A DNA stretch of 64,000 nucleotides, taken from assembly GCF_007754155.1 (NCBI RefSeq), contig NZ_CP037423.1, forward strand, positions 992,001-1,056,000, read 5' to 3'. The DNA comes from Stieleria neptunia (GTDB lineage Bacteria > Planctomycetota > Planctomycetia > Pirellulales > Pirellulaceae). Each line of letters begins with the position of its first letter. Position 1 is the stretch's first letter. The translations under genes and the position numbers were made by a program. The notes under the pieces are model-generated. The model saw nothing but the letters and a program-made list of their open reading frames with translations, searched no databases and was not told the DNA's origin. This document shows, one piece after another, positions 43,901 to 52,462 of the stretch.

Positions 43901-44550
43901 TGGATTTCCGTTTGACCCGAATGAAGGCCGCGGTGTTGGGTTGCTCCCTTGCCCTGGTCGGTTGTCTGGCGACCACTGGTGCGCGCACCGGTGTGCCGCC
44001 GCAATGCGCGTTTGAGTTGGCCGAGACGCTCGGCGGATGGGAGCTGATCGAGCGCTGCGAATTGCAGCCGAGTGAGCTGGAGATTCTGCAGGCGGGAGAT
44101 CACTGGCGATGTGTCTATCAACATCGCCAGACCAAGCAGGTCGTGGTCGTGACCTTGATCGCGGGGCCGGGAGGTCCGCTGGCCAGCCATCTGCCGGAGA
44201 CCTGTTATGCGCGGACCGAGTTCCGTGCGCACACTGAGCCCGTCGTTTGGAACGTGCCGGATCAGCCGGACCGGTTCCGTTTTCAAACACTGCAGCCGCG
44301 GAACGTCGATCAACCCGCGCTGACGATCGCCTACGCCTGGCACGATGGATCGCGGTGGCGGGCGCCGCGGTACCCACGCTTTCAACTGGCCGGTCATCCG
44401 ACGTTGCAACGATTGCTCGTCACCATGCGGCACCCCGGCGGGATGACGGCGGAGGCTCAGCAGGTGATCCGGCAAGTCGTTCGGCTGACCGTCGACTCCT
44501 CACCGACGCGAGTGACACAGCGCTCGATTCCGGCCCCGAATTTAAAATGA
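43900..44550 (+). CDS. EpsI-like exosortase-associated lipoprotein (DUF3485-like)
   Basis: 216 residues from an ATG overlapping the exosortase stop. Lipobox LALVGC (Cys about residue 22). Mature part: GWELIERCELQPSELEILQA, HLPETCYARTEFRA and RWRAPRYPRF fit the EpsI family, which in many bacteria is fused to or adjacent to exosortase and has a conserved PxxCY-like motif. Periplasmic, probably an exosortase helper. Stop overlaps the protease start (ATGA). Confidence 0.82.
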   Translation: MDFRLTRMKAAVLGCSLALVGCLATTGARTGVPPQCAFELAETLGGWELIERCELQPSELEILQAGDHWRCVYQHRQTKQVVVVTLIAGPGGPLASHLPETCYARTEFRAHTEPVVWNVPDQPDRFRFQTLQPRNVDQPALTIAYAWHDGSRWRAPRYPRFQLAGHPTLQRLLVTMRHPGGMTAEAQQVIRQVVRLTVDSSPTRVTQRSIPAPNLK

Positions 44551-45587
44551 ACCGACACCAGAACCAAATTCAAACCATGCCCACGGTCATCAAACCAACC
44601 CGCCTCGTCGAACTGCAAACCCGCCGCCCCGGGCGCCCGCTCGGGCGTGCGTGTGGCGGACTCTTGCTGGTGCTTTTGCTGGGTGCCGAGCAAACCGCGA
44701 ACGGCGGCACGATTCGTCACGATCGCTCCGATTCCAGTTACACGAGCTTGGCCACCAGCTATCCGGCGGTGGGCGCGTTGACGTGGAGTTCGATGATCTG
44801 TTCGGCCACGTTGATCGAAGAAGACTGGATTCTGACGGCCGGGCACTGTTTGGATGAGGTCGGTCTGTCGGCGAGCGACTGGACGTTTGATTTGACCGAT
44901 AGCGGCGGCGGGGTCCACGTGGGGGCCGAGCGGTTTGTGTTTTCGGGCTGGACGGGCGATCTTCAAACGGGGACCGACATCGCCCTGTTGAGACTGGCCA
45001 CGAGCGAAACGACCGTGACGCCGGCGACCATCAACACCAACACGTCCGAAGTCGGGCAGACGGCAACCCACGTCGGGTACGGGGTCACGGGCAATGGTGC
45101 GACGGGCATCACCGCACCGGCGGGCACGAAACGGGCCGGTCAAAACGTCGTCGATGTCGATGGCAGTGCGGTTTCGGGCTACAGCGACGATATTCTCTTT
45201 GAAGATTTCGACAGCGGATCGGCGGGCGACAACGTTTTTGGGACGGCAACGCAGCAGGATCTGGAATACTTGATCGCCGGCGGAGACAGCGGAGGCGCGG
45301 TGTTCATGGACTTCGGCAGCGGCGAAGTCCTGGCCGGGGTGCACTCGTTCATCGCCAGCGTGGATGGCAATCTGGATGCGGACTATGGTGATCTGGCCGG
45401 TTCGATCAAGGTTTCGTCGTACGCGTCATGGATCACGTCCACGATCTCCGGCGGCGATCCGGTCGCGCCCGAGTTGTCATCCTGGATGATGTGGATGGTG
45501 TTCGCCGTGGGGTTGTGGATGACCTCTCGTTCCAAACCGACGGTCGTCGAGCGGAAAAGGGGTCAGGTACGAATGGCACGGGCATAA
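44547..45587 (+). CDS. Trypsin-like serine protease with PEP-CTERM-like tail
   Basis: 346 residues. N-terminal signal (LGRACGGLLLVLLLGAEQTANG). Chymotrypsin fold with catalytic His100 (TAGHC), Asp144 (GTDIALL) and Ser248 (GGDSGG). The C-terminus has APELSSWMMWMVFAVGLWM (PELSS at 308-312), a hydrophobic segment and a basic tail, the three-part layout of an exosortase sorting signal with PEL in place of PEP. It is the third gene of the exosortase operon, so it is a plausible substrate. A second ATG at 44577 is also possible. Confidence 0.87.
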   Translation: MNRHQNQIQTMPTVIKPTRLVELQTRRPGRPLGRACGGLLLVLLLGAEQTANGGTIRHDRSDSSYTSLATSYPAVGALTWSSMICSATLIEEDWILTAGHCLDEVGLSASDWTFDLTDSGGGVHVGAERFVFSGWTGDLQTGTDIALLRLATSETTVTPATINTNTSEVGQTATHVGYGVTGNGATGITAPAGTKRAGQNVVDVDGSAVSGYSDDILFEDFDSGSAGDNVFGTATQQDLEYLIAGGDSGGAVFMDFGSGEVLAGVHSFIASVDGNLDADYGDLAGSIKVSSYASWITSTISGGDPVAPELSSWMMWMVFAVGLWMTSRSKPTVVERKRGQVRMARA

Positions 45588-45629
45588 GTAGAACGGGATT
45601 CAGCAACCGTTGTACGACGTCCTTTTTAG

Positions 45630-45808
45630 GTCGCCGGGGCGAGCCCCACGGGCGACGGCCCGGAAGGGCCATCGTACTCGAACAAGCGGTCGTCGGGGCG
45701 AGCCCTCCGGGCGACGGCCCGGAAGGGGCCATCGTACTCGAACAAGCGGTCGTCGGGGCGAGTCCCACGGGCGACGGCCCGGAAGGGCCATCGTACATCA
45801 GAAAAGCG
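45630..45808. repeat. Three tandem 59-60-bp units
   Basis: Units 45630-45688, 45689-45748 and 45749-45808 share 'cgacggcccggaag' and 'gggccatcgtac'. They are an expanded, inverted version of the hairpin repeat at 21.37 kb. The 310-base gap contains no gene. Confidence 0.85.
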
Positions 45809-45897
45809 ATCGCCTTCAGCTGGGCGGCTAAAGCCTGCACACCAACACTGATGCCTGTGCCATCCGCGGCATCCTCAGTTTAGAGGTTGCCGAAGCG

Positions 45898-48800
45898 CTA
45901 GGCCGCTTTGTTCCGCGACGCGTTGCGATCCGTGTCCCGCCGATCGGCCAACTTCGATTCCGGCCGATACCAGATCGTCGATTCCGAAACTGGATCCAAT
46001 TCGATCCGTTGGAACAGCATGACCTGCGGACGTGTAAAGCAGGCCGCCCGAGTGCGAATCATCTTGCGTAGCAACGTTTCGACTCGATAGCCGAGTTTGG
46101 TCATTCCCGGCATCAGGCTTAGCACGCGGTCGACGACGTCGCTAAACATTCGGTTGCGGCGACTGCCCCGATCGTTGCTATACAGCCCCAGCGAATTGTT
46201 GGCGTAGTGGGCCGGCACGACGCTCCGCAGCTTCAGGCCTGCCAGTTCAAGACACTGTATGAAATGCGAAGGCGGGAAACCGAATTCGTAAACGCCGTAG
46301 GATTGGCTGTATGGATGGCCTTGCAGGAATTGATAGAGTTCCGTCGCCGATTCCACGTACGGTTCTCGGATCATCACCCACTTTCCCCCCGGGGCCATCT
46401 TTTGACGAATCGCGGCGGCGACAAACGCGATATTGGGGAAATGGTGCACGCAGTTTCGAGTGATGACCGTCTGGTACATCTTGTCCGAATCGTAGAACGC
46501 GTCGAGCGAATGTTCGATCTCAATGGGTGCCGCGTCGACGCGTGAACGCAAGTAGCCTGTGCCGGTGATGTAGTTCGGATTGGGCTCCAACAGCGAGATG
46601 TCCTGGTATCCTTCCTGGCAGAGCGCCCAGGAGAGGAACCCGCTGCCGCCACCGATCTCAACGGTCGGCTGGTCCTTTTCGATTCCCATCAGCCGCAAAA
46701 GCTTCAGCGTCGATTGGAAGTCCAGGCTTTCGTGGAATCGTCGGAATGCGAGGTCTCGGTCCGATTCCCAATAGACGGATTCCAAGACCTTTGCGGCGAC
46801 GGGATCCGACTTTGCGTTTTCGTTTTCGGCTTCAATCAAGCGTTCCCAAAGGTCGGGATCTTCACGAAGCGGAAACAGCGACAGATCGTCAAGCTGCTGC
46901 GGATTGATTTTGGGTTTTTCTGATGTCCCGGGTTTTTTTCGTTGCGTGTCCTTCGCATCGCCATTCGACACGAATTGCTTGAGAGACGCTTCGCTCGGTG
47001 AAAACGCTTGATCAAACTCCGCGATGTCCAGCTTGGTCAGCGGTCCGAGATCGCGCTGTGAGAATCGTTGCTTCCGTATGCTCAGATAATTGTCGCTGTT
47101 GAGTTCTGGAAGGATCGAAGGGTTTTCTTCCTTGGAGATCCAATGGTCACCCAGGGCGAGATAGTCGACGTCCATGTATCCGAACGATTCCAATGCATCT
47201 TCGGCCGTGTCGACAATCGCCTCTCCGTTCACGTTGAAACTGGTGTTGATGACAATCGGCAACCCCGTCAGTTTCTCGAAGTGGGTGATGATCTGGTACA
47301 GGTCTTCATTTTCGGTTTGGCAAACGGTTTGTACCCTGGCCGTCCCGTCGGCATGCACCACCGACGGTGCGAGATTGCGTGTTTTCTCACGCGCCTGGCC
47401 GATCAGCAGCATGAACGGCGACTCTTCATGGATCTCAAAAAAATCGGAAACGCGTTCTCGCAAGCAAGCCGGGGCGAAGGGGCGAAATTCTTCGCGGTGC
47501 TTGACGCGCGCATTGAGCGTCTCCTTCATTGTTTCCAGCCCCGGATGAGCCAGCAAGGAGCGATGGCCCAGTGCTCGCGGACCGAACTCGGCGCGACTCG
47601 TACAGCGGGCGACAATTTTCCCGTCGGCAAGAGCGCGTGCGATTTCCTCGTGGATCGAATCCGGACGGGTGGCCCGCACGTTGCGGCGTCGGATCGTTTC
47701 AGCCGCTTCCGCGTCGGTCACCTCGTGTCCGAAATAGCAAGACTTGATTCGTTGCCGGCTAATCGGATGCGACTCGTTGGCGGCCAACTGTGCCGCGCCG
47801 ACGGCGCATCCGTCGTCCGCTGCCGCGGGATAGACGAAGATTCCGTCGCAACCGCTATTGGTTCGAATCGCCTCGTTCATCAGACCGTTGAGCGCCACAC
47901 CTCCGGCGAGCGCCACATTCGGCAATCCGGTCAACGCGATCGCCTGCCGAACCAATTCGACGCCTGTCTTCTCGGTCAGTTCTTGAACCGAGGCGGCCAA
48001 ATCAAAGTGCTGTTGCTGAATCGGATCTTCCGAAGCGCGTTGCGGCAACAGTTTGTGAAATGCTTCGGTGAACTGATAAGCGAGATGCCCATGCGGTCCG
48101 AGTTCGCCGAGCCGCAAATAGTCGGTCTCGTGCAACCAGAGCCTTGCCTGGGAATCGACGCTGATCATCTCGCGGAGGGCGTCGCGGTACGTCGGTTTGC
48201 CGTACGCCGACATTCCCATCACCTTGTATTCATCGCCGAGTTGGAAGCCGAGGTGTTGGGTGGCGAACAGATAGAAGATGCCCAAGCTGTGTGGCCAACT
48301 GCTTTCGCTAACCCTTGTTAGAGATCCCGATTCCGCTCGATAGACGCTGACCGTGTCCGCCTCTCCCATGCCGTCGATCACGATCACCGTTGCGCTTTCG
48401 AATCCGGAATTGAAGTACGCCGAAGCCGCATGGGATTCATGGTGATTGAAAAACCGAATCGGCACACCGTCCACGTATCGGGTGATCGTGTCGGCGATCT
48501 GGCCATACTTGACCGCCCAATTCCAGTACCATGTCATCCGCTTCAAAAGTCGATGATTGGTCGTTTGATCGAGTCCGAGTGCTTGCAGATGGGCCAGCAA
48601 TTCGTGAGCCCATTCGGTCGGCCGGTCGACCGACAAGTACTCGCGATCGGAGAGCCGTCGGGACAGGAAGTCACAGATCGATTGCGACGCGAGCGAATCG
48701 GGGACCAGCCGGCCGATTTCTTGAAACATCGTCTTGGTGACGAATTCGTCTGAGCGAAAATTGACCGCGACAGAGTCCAGGGTCATCCCGCGTTCTGTCG

Positions 48801-49053
48801 CAACTCGGCAACATTCATCAATGGCGCCTACCGGAAAATGCCAATCGTGTTTTCGATTGGTCAACCGCTCTTCGGCGACGGCGAACAACACGCGTCCCGA
48901 TTTGGCCTCCACCAAGGAAGCCGCCGCGTCATGCCCGAACGTTCCAATCCCGAGGACGGCGGCGCGATCGTCGTCGCCGCGCGGTGCGAGCTGGGGATAG
49001 GATGACAGAAGGGGCTCCGAATCGTCCGAGTGAATGTTGAACATGCGATGCAC
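45898..49053 (-). CDS. Carbamoyltransferase fused to a methyltransferase
   Basis: 1051 residues. N-terminal about 640 residues: NodU/TobZ-type carbamoyltransferase with HHESHAASAY (about 205), VIDGMGE, ALAGGVALNG and the YrdC-like C-terminal ADGKIVARC, EFGPRALGHRSLLA (about 490) and TSFNVNGEAI. After a charged linker (about 690-740), a class I methyltransferase: VEIGGGSGFLSWAL (about 797) and WVMIREPYVE. It would carbamoylate and methylate a sugar. GTG start close to AAGG; ATG at 49044 is the alternative. No signal peptide. Confidence 0.9.
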   Translation of the reverse strand: MHRMFNIHSDDSEPLLSSYPQLAPRGDDDRAAVLGIGTFGHDAAASLVEAKSGRVLFAVAEERLTNRKHDWHFPVGAIDECCRVATERGMTLDSVAVNFRSDEFVTKTMFQEIGRLVPDSLASQSICDFLSRRLSDREYLSVDRPTEWAHELLAHLQALGLDQTTNHRLLKRMTWYWNWAVKYGQIADTITRYVDGVPIRFFNHHESHAASAYFNSGFESATVIVIDGMGEADTVSVYRAESGSLTRVSESSWPHSLGIFYLFATQHLGFQLGDEYKVMGMSAYGKPTYRDALREMISVDSQARLWLHETDYLRLGELGPHGHLAYQFTEAFHKLLPQRASEDPIQQQHFDLAASVQELTEKTGVELVRQAIALTGLPNVALAGGVALNGLMNEAIRTNSGCDGIFVYPAAADDGCAVGAAQLAANESHPISRQRIKSCYFGHEVTDAEAAETIRRRNVRATRPDSIHEEIARALADGKIVARCTSRAEFGPRALGHRSLLAHPGLETMKETLNARVKHREEFRPFAPACLRERVSDFFEIHEESPFMLLIGQAREKTRNLAPSVVHADGTARVQTVCQTENEDLYQIITHFEKLTGLPIVINTSFNVNGEAIVDTAEDALESFGYMDVDYLALGDHWISKEENPSILPELNSDNYLSIRKQRFSQRDLGPLTKLDIAEFDQAFSPSEASLKQFVSNGDAKDTQRKKPGTSEKPKINPQQLDDLSLFPLREDPDLWERLIEAENENAKSDPVAAKVLESVYWESDRDLAFRRFHESLDFQSTLKLLRLMGIEKDQPTVEIGGGSGFLSWALCQEGYQDISLLEPNPNYITGTGYLRSRVDAAPIEIEHSLDAFYDSDKMYQTVITRNCVHHFPNIAFVAAAIRQKMAPGGKWVMIREPYVESATELYQFLQGHPYSQSYGVYEFGFPPSHFIQCLELAGLKLRSVVPAHYANNSLGLYSNDRGSRRNRMFSDVVDRVLSLMPGMTKLGYRVETLLRKMIRTRAACFTRPQVMLFQRIELDPVSESTIWYRPESKLADRRDTDRNASRNKAA

Positions 49054-49350
49054 TTACCTTTTTCCACACAACGTCATGAATCTGGACGTCGTGACTATTG
49101 ATGTGTTCCGTTCCAACGGGGCGTCGCGGCAGACGGTAAAGCAACCCGTGAATTGGTTGCAATGCTGATTTGGGAATGGAAAACGCACTTGATCTTGCGG
49201 CCGGCCAATTGCTAAGGTGCCCGACAAGTGTTTGAGCCGTCTTGTTTTCTGATCGACACAAGTGCTGCTCCATCCAATTTGATTTGACGACGGTTTCGTG
49301 ACGGGATTTCCCAGCGATGACGTCCTTCTTCACGGCGACGGATTCCAGCC

Positions 49351-50169
49351 ATGCTTCCACCCCCCACTGAAATTGATTCGCGTTCCTCCAACGCGATCGC
49401 GTCACGACCAACCCACTTTGATGCGGACTGCCAAACCGTTTACCGGGTTCCGGGTACACAGTGGCTCGATCCCGTTCAGACCAGTGCACAGACCGTCATG
49501 CGGCTCGCGACGAGCGAACAAACACTCGGCGCAGTCTCCGACGTGATGGCGAAGCTGACCAGTGATGACTATTTGGAGTACTTGAAGGGCTACTACCAGT
49601 CGGGACGATCCAAATTTGGAAGCAATTGGCATTACGCGGATCTGTTGACGGTGCTGCACGCCGCCTCGTCGCTGATCAAGCCTCGTAACTACCTTGAAAT
49701 CGGTGTTCGCCGAGGCCGCAGTTTGGCCGTTGTTTCTTCGCTGGCACCCCACTGCGAGATCTTTGGATTCGACATGTGGGTCGCCGACTACGCGGGAATG
49801 CCGAATCCGGGACCCGACTTTGTCAAACAGGAACTGGCGGATCTCGGCCATCGCGGCACGGTCGAATTGATTTCCGGCGACTCTCACCAAACCGTTCCCC
49901 AGTTTTTCGCCGACAATCCGGACGTTCGCTTCGATTTGATCAACGTCGATGGAGACCACACCGAGGCCGGAGCCCGAGCGGACCTGGAAACGGTTTTACC
50001 GAAGTTGGCACTCGGCGGAATCATCGTGCTGGACGATATCACCCATCCGCAACATCAGTACTTGGAAACCGTCTGGGATGACCTGATCGGGGACCATCCC
50101 AACTACAGTTCCGCAAAGTATCGCGATCTTGGATACGGTGTTGCGGTGGCGATCCGAAAACGGGATTAA
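49351..50169 (+). CDS. Class I methyltransferase (Methyltransf_24-like)
   Basis: 272 residues. LEIGVRRGRSLAVVSSLAP (about 116-134), FGFDMW, INVDGDHTEAGARADLE and GGIIVLDDI give a Rossmann methyltransferase with the metal-coordinating acidic residues of the Methyltransf_24/cephalosporin-hydroxylase-like group. First of three rightward genes. The 297-base upstream gap shows no other feature and probably holds divergent promoters. Confidence 0.85.
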   Translation: MLPPPTEIDSRSSNAIASRPTHFDADCQTVYRVPGTQWLDPVQTSAQTVMRLATSEQTLGAVSDVMAKLTSDDYLEYLKGYYQSGRSKFGSNWHYADLLTVLHAASSLIKPRNYLEIGVRRGRSLAVVSSLAPHCEIFGFDMWVADYAGMPNPGPDFVKQELADLGHRGTVELISGDSHQTVPQFFADNPDVRFDLINVDGDHTEAGARADLETVLPKLALGGIIVLDDITHPQHQYLETVWDDLIGDHPNYSSAKYRDLGYGVAVAIRKRD

Positions 50170-50172
50170 GCC

Positions 50173-51156
50173 ATGACTCCAATGAGTGTGATGGTCACGG
50201 GGGCGTCGGGGTTTCTCGGCGGAACGATTGCCCGCGTCGTCCGGGCACGATGCAAACGTCTGATCGTTTGCGCCAAACCCGGTGACTTTGACGCACAGCG
50301 GATCAGCGATCAACGATTGTGTTTTCGGCTCCCCGATCAACGCTTTGCTAGCATTGTCGCGAAAGAGCAGCCCACTTGGTTGATCCACTGCGCCGGTTCG
50401 GCGAGCGTGCGAGCGTCGTTCGCAGATCCCGCGGGCGACCGCCGAGCGAATGTGGCAGTGACGGAGTTCATATTTAAAACGCTGGCCGAACATTCGCCGA
50501 AGACGCGGGTGATCAATCTGTCCAGCGCGGCCGTGTACGGGCAACCGGCCTCGCTGCCGATCACACTCGATACGCCCGCCATTCCGATCTCTCCCTATGG
50601 CATTCACAAGCGTGAATGCGAATTGATCAGCGAGCGTTATGGGAATCGGGACGGAATTGAGACGGTCAATCTGCGGATCTTTAGTTCGTATGGTCCGGGG
50701 TTGCGGAAACAGGTCTTGTGGGACATTTACAAGAAAGCGATGGCGGGTCAGACTGTGTCGCTGTTCGGTGACGGCACCGAGACCAGAGATTTTATCTTTT
50801 CGCGTGACGTCGCAACCTTCGTCAACCAGATGATCCATCGTCCCGAATCGGCCCAGCGGCCGACGACACGGCCCAAGACGCTGTACGTCAATTTGGCGTC
50901 GGGAAGATCGGTTCAAATCCGAGACCTCGCAACCCTGTTCCTGCAGCAGATCGGTAGTGATGCGGAGCTTTGCTTTACGAACGAACGCGCCGCGGGGGAC
51001 CCGCGTCATTGGGCGGTCGATGCATCGCCGCTGGACGAATTCGGATTTTCCCCACCTCCGACAAGCCTGAAAAAAGGGCTGTCGATTTATGCACGTTGGA
51101 TCCGCTCTTTAACGGGAAACGCCGATGCGGATCGCATTTTGGCTGCTGCAAGATAG
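50173..51156 (+). CDS. NAD-dependent epimerase/dehydratase
   Basis: 327 residues. Extended SDR: VTGASGFLGGTIARV (GxxGxxG), NLSSAAVYG, and the catalytic SPYGIHK (YxxxK). Typical of nucleotide-sugar epimerases and dehydratases. Starts 3 bases after the methyltransferase stop. Confidence 0.93.
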   Translation: MTPMSVMVTGASGFLGGTIARVVRARCKRLIVCAKPGDFDAQRISDQRLCFRLPDQRFASIVAKEQPTWLIHCAGSASVRASFADPAGDRRANVAVTEFIFKTLAEHSPKTRVINLSSAAVYGQPASLPITLDTPAIPISPYGIHKRECELISERYGNRDGIETVNLRIFSSYGPGLRKQVLWDIYKKAMAGQTVSLFGDGTETRDFIFSRDVATFVNQMIHRPESAQRPTTRPKTLYVNLASGRSVQIRDLATLFLQQIGSDAELCFTNERAAGDPRHWAVDASPLDEFGFSPPPTSLKKGLSIYARWIRSLTGNADADRILAAAR

Positions 51157-52462
51157 CATTCGCCAATGGGCCGGATGGGTAGCCGGACTGCACTACGTGC
51201 GCAATTGCCTTGAGGGTCTGGCTTGCTTGCCCGAGGGCCAGGCTCCCCAGGTCGTCGCGTTTGTGCCCGAATCGCTACGCGACAGACTGCTGGCCGATGC
51301 GGGGTTCCGCGATGCGCCGTGGCTGGAAGTGAAGTGGATCGAAGACGAGCTGTTGAGTGACCGGTCGCGACGGCGTGAATTGCAAGATCGGGTCGCCGCC
51401 GAATCGTGCGACATGCTGTTCCCTGCCATCAGTCCACCGGGCGTCTCAACGGGTGGGAAAACGATCGGTTGGATCACGGACCTACAACACAAACATTATC
51501 CGCAATTTTTTTCTGAAGCCGAGTTAAACTATCGCGACGATTTGTTCTCGTTCCTGATCGGCTCGTCCAGCCGCATCGTGTGCAGCAGCCAATCGGTCCG
51601 CGACGACTTGGAGCAACATTTCCCCGCGGTTGACGATCGGGGATTCATCTTGCGTTTTCGCACGCGACCGCCTGCATCGGCGTTGCAAACCAGCCCGAAA
51701 TCGGTCCTGTCGGAGCTTGGCATCGACCGGCCGTACGCCTATCTGCCGTATCAATTCTGGCAACACAAAAATCACCGAGTCGTTTTCGAAGCTTGGGCGT
51801 TGCTATTGAAACAAGGCCTGCGCTATCCGCTGATCTGCAGCGGAGCGACGGTCGATGCACGGGCCCCCGAGCATTTCGCAACACTGGAGCAGTTCATCCG
51901 GGCCAACGGCTTGGCGGATCAGATCAAGATCTTGGGAATGGTTCCCCGCGAGCAACAGTGGCAGCTCTATCGAGGCGCAAGACTGATCCTTCAACCCTCG
52001 CTGTTCGAAGGCTGGAGCACGTCGGTCGAAGAGTCCAGGTCACTGGGCAAAAGCGTCTTCCTGTCCGACATCGCCGTGCACCGCGAACAGATGGACGGGA
52101 TCGGTACGTTTTTTGATCCCGCCGACGCAACGGATCTGGCCGAGCAACTGAAGTCCAAGTGGGACGACCTGCCCGATGGCTTTGACGAAGCGATCGAGTC
52201 GAGTTCGCTTGTGGCCAATCAGAACGACATGCAGCAGTTCGGCCGGCAGCTTGTCGAACTGTTTCGTGAAACGCATGCTGACACGCGCGTGCCGATTGCC
52301 CCGAGTGTTCTGCCGTTGCTGCTGTCGATCCAGAACGAGTCCGAGCAACGGCTCGATGTGATTCACCAACTCAGTGCCGAAATCGACCGTTTGCGAGACG
52401 TCAAGCAGGAAGTCAAACTGGGATGGTTCGACAAACTGCTAGGCCGCGGCACGGTCGGATAG
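51125..52462 (+). CDS. Glycosyltransferase family 4-like
   Basis: 445 residues. GT-B signals: WITDLQHKHYPQFF, LPYQFWQHKNHRVVFEAWALL, IKILGMVPREQQWQLYRGA, LFEGWSTSVEESRSLGK. The C-terminal 50 residues are coiled. Overlaps the epimerase gene by 32 bases and, at its 3' end, the convergent ABC transporter gene by 24 bases. Confidence 0.92.
   Translation: MRIAFWLLQDSIRQWAGWVAGLHYVRNCLEGLACLPEGQAPQVVAFVPESLRDRLLADAGFRDAPWLEVKWIEDELLSDRSRRRELQDRVAAESCDMLFPAISPPGVSTGGKTIGWITDLQHKHYPQFFSEAELNYRDDLFSFLIGSSSRIVCSSQSVRDDLEQHFPAVDDRGFILRFRTRPPASALQTSPKSVLSELGIDRPYAYLPYQFWQHKNHRVVFEAWALLLKQGLRYPLICSGATVDARAPEHFATLEQFIRANGLADQIKILGMVPREQQWQLYRGARLILQPSLFEGWSTSVEESRSLGKSVFLSDIAVHREQMDGIGTFFDPADATDLAEQLKSKWDDLPDGFDEAIESSSLVANQNDMQQFGRQLVELFRETHADTRVPIAPSVLPLLLSIQNESEQRLDVIHQLSAEIDRLRDVKQEVKLGWFDKLLGRGTVG

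Noticed and set aside
45630..45808. Possible CRISPR array
   Set aside because: Units are directly adjacent copies without unique spacers, and no cas genes are present.
45428..45883. 151-codon rightward frame across the tandem repeats
   Set aside because: Its repeated peptides come only from the non-coding 60-bp units, and it overlaps the protease gene in another frame.
47068..48321. 417-codon rightward frame
   Set aside because: Lies wholly antisense to the carbamoyltransferase; no family motif.
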